64,000 nt of DNA, taken from contig AP018697.1 in assembly GCA_004001285.1 (NCBI GenBank), positions 868,001-932,000 on the forward strand, read 5' to 3'. The translations under genes were made by a program, and so were the position numbers. The DNA comes from Arthrobacter sp. MN05-02. Lineage in GTDB: Bacteria > Actinomycetota > Actinomycetes > Actinomycetales > Micrococcaceae. The notes under the pieces are model-generated. The model worked only from the letters and a program-made list of their open reading frames with translations, did not search any database and was not told the DNA's origin. Shown here piece by piece: positions 61,314 to 64,000 of the stretch (positions are counted from its first letter, which is position 1; every line of letters starts with the position of its first letter).

Positions 61314-62114
61314 TCAGGCGTTCAACGCGTCGGGCAGGCCGACGCTGAACAGTGTCCTCGGATCCTGGAGCAGCGCGGGTGGATCGAAATCGGAGCGCTC
61401 CAGCCAGCCATGGAGGCTGGCTGGGCGGAGGAGCCCGTCCTCGTGCATGAGGACCCGGCCGACACGACCGGTACGGAAGTGCCGGCCGTCCGGGTCGGCG
61501 ATGGCCACGGCGTCGCCGTCCTCCAGGGCTTCCTCGAACGTGTGCAGCTGCCGCTCCCATTTCGGGGCTGCGCGCCCGCTGGGCGGGACCGGGGGCATCA
61601 GCAGCGTGGCGTCGCCCTCCGGCGGATGCGACGCCGCTCGCCATACCCACAGTCGGCGCCCCTCCGGCTCGGCCGGGACGAGCTCGCGCTCCGGTTCGGG
61701 CCAGAAGTACGGCAGGTCCTCGGGGATGCCGGGGAACCTGCTCCGGTAGATCTCCGGGGCCTTCTGGATCAGGTTCGACTGGTGGCTCACGTGCAGGGCC
61801 GGTTCCCCGAGCCACGGCGGCATGGCCACGTCGGGGTCCTCGAGGACCCCGGGCGCGAACTCGAGGATCTGCCGGTGCGTCGTGTCGGCGTGCCCGCGCG
61901 AGACCCACTCCGCGACCATAGCCAGCCCGTACACGGTCAGGGCCGGGACGTACCCCATCCACATGCGGATCGCGGGGTGCTGGCGCCACCCGTAGTCAGG
62001 GATCACCAGGGCGCGCAGTGCCTGGAGGGTCTCCACCCGTTGCTTGCCGAGCCTCGCCTGGTCCAGCACCGCGGCGCTCGCGGCGAAGTCGGGGTACGGC
62101 AGGAAGGTCTGCAT
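61314..62114 (-). CDS. MSMEG_6728-like protein (possible DNA glycosylase relative)
   Basis: The 266-residue protein starts MQTFLPYPDFAASAAVLDQA, followed by RLGKQRVETLQALRAL, IRMWMGYVPALTVYG and SHQSNLIQKAPEIYRSRFPG. This pattern is the actinobacterial MSMEG_6728 family, which resembles pyrimidine-dimer DNA glycosylases at its N-terminus. A GAGACT hexamer ends 6 nt before the ATG. Confidence 0.82.
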   Translation of the reverse strand: MQTFLPYPDFAASAAVLDQARLGKQRVETLQALRALVIPDYGWRQHPAIRMWMGYVPALTVYGLAMVAEWVSRGHADTTHRQILEFAPGVLEDPDVAMPPWLGEPALHVSHQSNLIQKAPEIYRSRFPGIPEDLPYFWPEPERELVPAEPEGRRLWVWRAASHPPEGDATLLMPPVPPSGRAAPKWERQLHTFEEALEDGDAVAIADPDGRHFRTGRVGRVLMHEDGLLRPASLHGWLERSDFDPPALLQDPRTLFSVGLPDALNA

Positions 62115-62120
62115 GCCGTC

Positions 62121-62126
62121 AGTCTC
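62121..62126 (-). promoter_or_regulatory. -10-like hexamer of a probable leaderless transcript (GAGACT)
   Basis: GAGACT on the minus strand ends exactly 6 nt before the ATG at 62114; the gap GACGGC has no ribosome-binding site. Confidence 0.35.
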
Positions 62127-62156
62127 GCATGCGTCCCCGACGCCGGGACGGACGCC

Positions 62157-63752
62157 TCAGATCTCCCAGGGCGCCTTGACCGGGAAGTACTTCTCGAGGA
62201 AGTCCCGGACCAGGTGGGCCCGCTCCTCGGCGGGCACCTCGGGGAAGCTCCCGTCATTGAGGCAGAAGAAGTCCTGGTTGCGCTTGTCGAGCAGCTTGAC
62301 GAGGCTGCTCAGCCCGGAGCGCATCGTGGTGTCCACGTACTTGACCTTCGCCATCTCCTGCGTCACGGCACGACCGGTGAGCAGGGCGTAGTAGTGGTAC
62401 AGGGAGTTGGTGACGGAGATGTTGTCCTTGGCGCGGAAACGCGAGGCCGCCGTAGCGGCGAACTCTGCCGCGAACTCGTCCTCCATCTCGAGCAGCACGC
62501 TCTTCCGCAGGGGCGCGGCCGTGTGTTCGAGGTGCCGGGTCGTGATCCTGCCGAAGCGCTCGTGCAGCAGGCGCCGGTTGACGCGCGCCGCGTTCTCGAA
62601 CCCGCTGCGGTCGGCGTCGTTCTCGCCGAGCCCGATCCGCGTGTCCGCCTCGATGAACTTGGTGATCCCGCCGGGCGAGAAGAACATGTCGGGAGCGACG
62701 GGACGTCCGAAGAACATGTCGTCGTTCGAGTACAGGAAGTACTCCGACAGTCCGGGGATGTGCTGCAGTTGTGCCTCGACGGCCTGGGAGTTGTGGGTCG
62801 GCAGCACGGACGGGTCCCTGAAGTGCTCCTCGGAGCGGACGAGCGTCACGGACGGGTGGTCGGCGAGCCAGGCGGGCCGCTCCGAATCGGTGGCGATGAA
62901 GATGCGCCGCACCCACGGCGCGAACATGTACACGGAGCGCAGCGCGTATTTGAGCTCGTCGATCTGGCGGAAGCGTGCCTCGTGGTCGTCGCCCTCGCCG
63001 ACCACCACGCCCTGCATGCGGGCGGCGCGGGCCGCCTGGTACTCGGGGCTGCTGCCGTCCACCCAGGAGAAGACGAGGTCGACGTCGAAGTCGATGTCCG
63101 TCGCGTGGTCCGCGAACATGTTGTCGATCGTGGGCCAGGAGAGGCCGTGCCGTTCCACCTTCCCGCGCACCACCTCGGCGGCGGGCAGGGCGCGCCGGGT
63201 CAGGGAGTTCTCCACGGGCAGCTCGATCGTGGTCTCGCCCAGGGCCCATAGCTCGATCTGCACCCCGGCGGACGGCCCGTAGGCGAGCCCGCCGAGGGGC
63301 TCGATGCGCGGGCGGAACAGACGGAAGATCCGGGCCCTGCCGCTCTTCGAGAGCTCGCCGTCACCGACGAGCAGCGTGGTGCGCCGCTTCGTGTCGACGG
63401 TGCGGGAGTAGAAGGGCTCGTCACGGCAGGCCTCCACGAGCGCTGCACGGAGCTTCTCGCGGTCGTTCAGGTCGACGGCGATCACGGGCCGCTGGTCGTT
63501 GCCGCGCACCAGCAGGAACTCGATGCCGGCGTCGTCGAGGGCCGTGCGGATGAACAGCAGGTCCTCGACCATCGCCTGGTGCGGCGTGCGGTCGGAGTTG
63601 ATCAGCGTGAAGCGCCGTTTGACCGTGGTGATGTCGGAGCGGCCGTCGAAACGGGCCACCGCCGCGCGAGACGCCGACTCGAGGATCTCGGCTTCATTCT
63701 CCGGCTCGGGTGCGCCGAAATAAATGTCGTGTTGGGCGGCCGTGTCTGTAAT
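62157..63752 (-). CDS. Stealth-family exopolysaccharide phosphotransferase, possible ATT start
   Basis: Stealth proteins transfer sugar 1-phosphates to polysaccharides. All conserved regions are visible: DLVFSWVDGSSPEYQ (CR1), DELKYALRSVYMFAPWVRRI (CR2), YSNDDMFFGRPV (CR3) and QDFFCLNDG (CR4). The first canonical start in frame is GTG at 63659 with no ribosome-binding site. The frame continues upstream (DIYFGAPEPENEAEILESAS) to an ATT at 63752 with GGAGG (plus 63758-63762) 5 bp before it. I place the start there (531 aa), since ATT initiation is known for infC. The gene ends just beyond the MSMEG_6728-like gene. Confidence 0.85.
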   Translation of the reverse strand: MTDTAAQHDIYFGAPEPENEAEILESASRAAVARFDGRSDITTVKRRFTLINSDRTPHQAMVEDLLFIRTALDDAGIEFLLVRGNDQRPVIAVDLNDREKLRAALVEACRDEPFYSRTVDTKRRTTLLVGDGELSKSGRARIFRLFRPRIEPLGGLAYGPSAGVQIELWALGETTIELPVENSLTRRALPAAEVVRGKVERHGLSWPTIDNMFADHATDIDFDVDLVFSWVDGSSPEYQAARAARMQGVVVGEGDDHEARFRQIDELKYALRSVYMFAPWVRRIFIATDSERPAWLADHPSVTLVRSEEHFRDPSVLPTHNSQAVEAQLQHIPGLSEYFLYSNDDMFFGRPVAPDMFFSPGGITKFIEADTRIGLGENDADRSGFENAARVNRRLLHERFGRITTRHLEHTAAPLRKSVLLEMEDEFAAEFAATAASRFRAKDNISVTNSLYHYYALLTGRAVTQEMAKVKYVDTTMRSGLSSLVKLLDKRNQDFFCLNDGSFPEVPAEERAHLVRDFLEKYFPVKAPWEI

Positions 63753-63824
63753 CGGAACCTCCGGGGGTGGGTGTGTCGACTCCCCATGATAGGGCCTGTG
63801 GGGGTGCCGCGAGTGCGACGAGGC

Positions 63825-63853
63825 ACGATACCGCTTCGGGCGGGTGCCGTCCA
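63825..63853 (-). promoter_or_regulatory. Promoter candidate for the Stealth gene
   Basis: On the minus strand TGGACG (plus 63848-63853), 17 bp and TATCGT (plus 63825-63830). The leader to the ATT start would be about 65 nt. Confidence 0.35.
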
Positions 63854-63871
63854 GCCTTCCGGTCGGCAGGT

Positions 63872-64000
63872 TCAGGATTGCGCGGGAGCCCTGCGGTGCT
63901 CGGCGACGTCCGCGCGTTTCCGCTGCACGGCGATGGCCTTCGCGTAGTAGGTGGTGAGCTGCTCGCAGAGCACGGGCCAGGTGCGCCCCTGCACCGCGGC
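63872..64000 (-). CDS. Glycosyltransferase (family 4-like), C-terminus only
   Basis: The last 42 residues are in the window: AVQGRTWPVLCEQLTTYYA and then KAIAVQRKRADVAEHR, ending at TGA (plus 63872-63874). The GRTWxxxxxxLxxYY pattern is the usual end of GT4-type glycosyltransferases. It is co-oriented with the Stealth gene and probably acts in the same capsule or wall-polymer pathway. Most of the gene lies outside. Confidence 0.65.
   Translation of the reverse strand, partial: AAVQGRTWPVLCEQLTTYYAKAIAVQRKRADVAEHRRAPAQS

Noticed and set aside
1..64000. CRISPR array, tRNA or rRNA genes, prophage, insertion sequence
   Set aside because: No spaced repeats of CRISPR type, cloverleaf or rRNA-like segments, integrase or transposase were seen in either strand.

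Overview
The window is high-GC DNA (GC-rich third codon positions, many GTG starts) from an actinobacterium. Micrococcaceae, Arthrobacter group, is my best inference, from gene content: GAF-ANTAR proteins, MSMEG_6728-like protein, DUF1992, a Stealth protein, a TctCBA/CitAB module and sugar ABC importers without their own ATPase. No rRNA, tRNA, CRISPR array, insertion sequence or phage gene was seen. About 57 genes are supported, including five broken ones and two cut by the window edges.

Layout. 1-5885: ROK regulator (cut at the left edge), then a divergent sugar ABC operon with a GH13 alpha-glucosidase. 6169-10280: DUF1992 protein, a 34-bp tandem repeat, and a GH65 phosphorylase with beta-phosphoglucomutase; together these suggest alpha-glucoside uptake and phosphorolysis. 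10610-15270: a two-gene membrane polysaccharide module, a cellulose-synthase-like GT2 with a large internal insertion and a GH26-like/OpgC acyltransferase fusion. 15518-22349: NADP-binding oxidoreductase, a CitA/CitB-type two-component system divergent from tctCBA-usp (tricarboxylate uptake). 22625-31134: FetB-like permease, LLM oxidoreductase, three intact GAF-ANTAR proteins plus an unannotated GAF remnant, a coiled-coil protein, a hemerythrin protein, small proteins, and an SDR gene with an internal stop.

31189-37215: a second sugar ABC importer with an amidohydrolase and an aldo/keto reductase. 37488-41971: AI-2E family transporter, D-2-hydroxyacid dehydrogenase, polytopic glycosyltransferase-like protein, epimerase-like protein. 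42055-48532: glutaminase-STAS-CNB protein, a frameshifted APC permease, pentapeptide-repeat protein, CPBP protease, YoaK/DUF1275 protein. 48656-56366: a peptide ABC operon with a gamma-glutamyltransferase, a fused double ATPase and a GntR regulator; both of its permease genes are frameshifted. 56335-64000: phospholipase D/cardiolipin synthase, MBL hydrolase, SRAP (HMCES) protein, DoxX protein, metallophosphoesterase, MSMEG_6728-like protein, Stealth phosphotransferase, and the C-terminus of a glycosyltransferase.

Three things stand out. First, the GT2 plus pseudo-GH26/OpgC pair looks like an uncharacterised machine that synthesises and acylates a surface polysaccharide. Second, five genes have a -10-like hexamer exactly 6 nt before the start codon, the layout of leaderless transcripts. 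Third, there are three frameshifts, one nonsense codon and two genes lacking a standard start codon. These may be real decay, unusual ATC/ATT initiation or assembly errors; a 5-bp tandem duplication in the peptide permease looks like real slippage.
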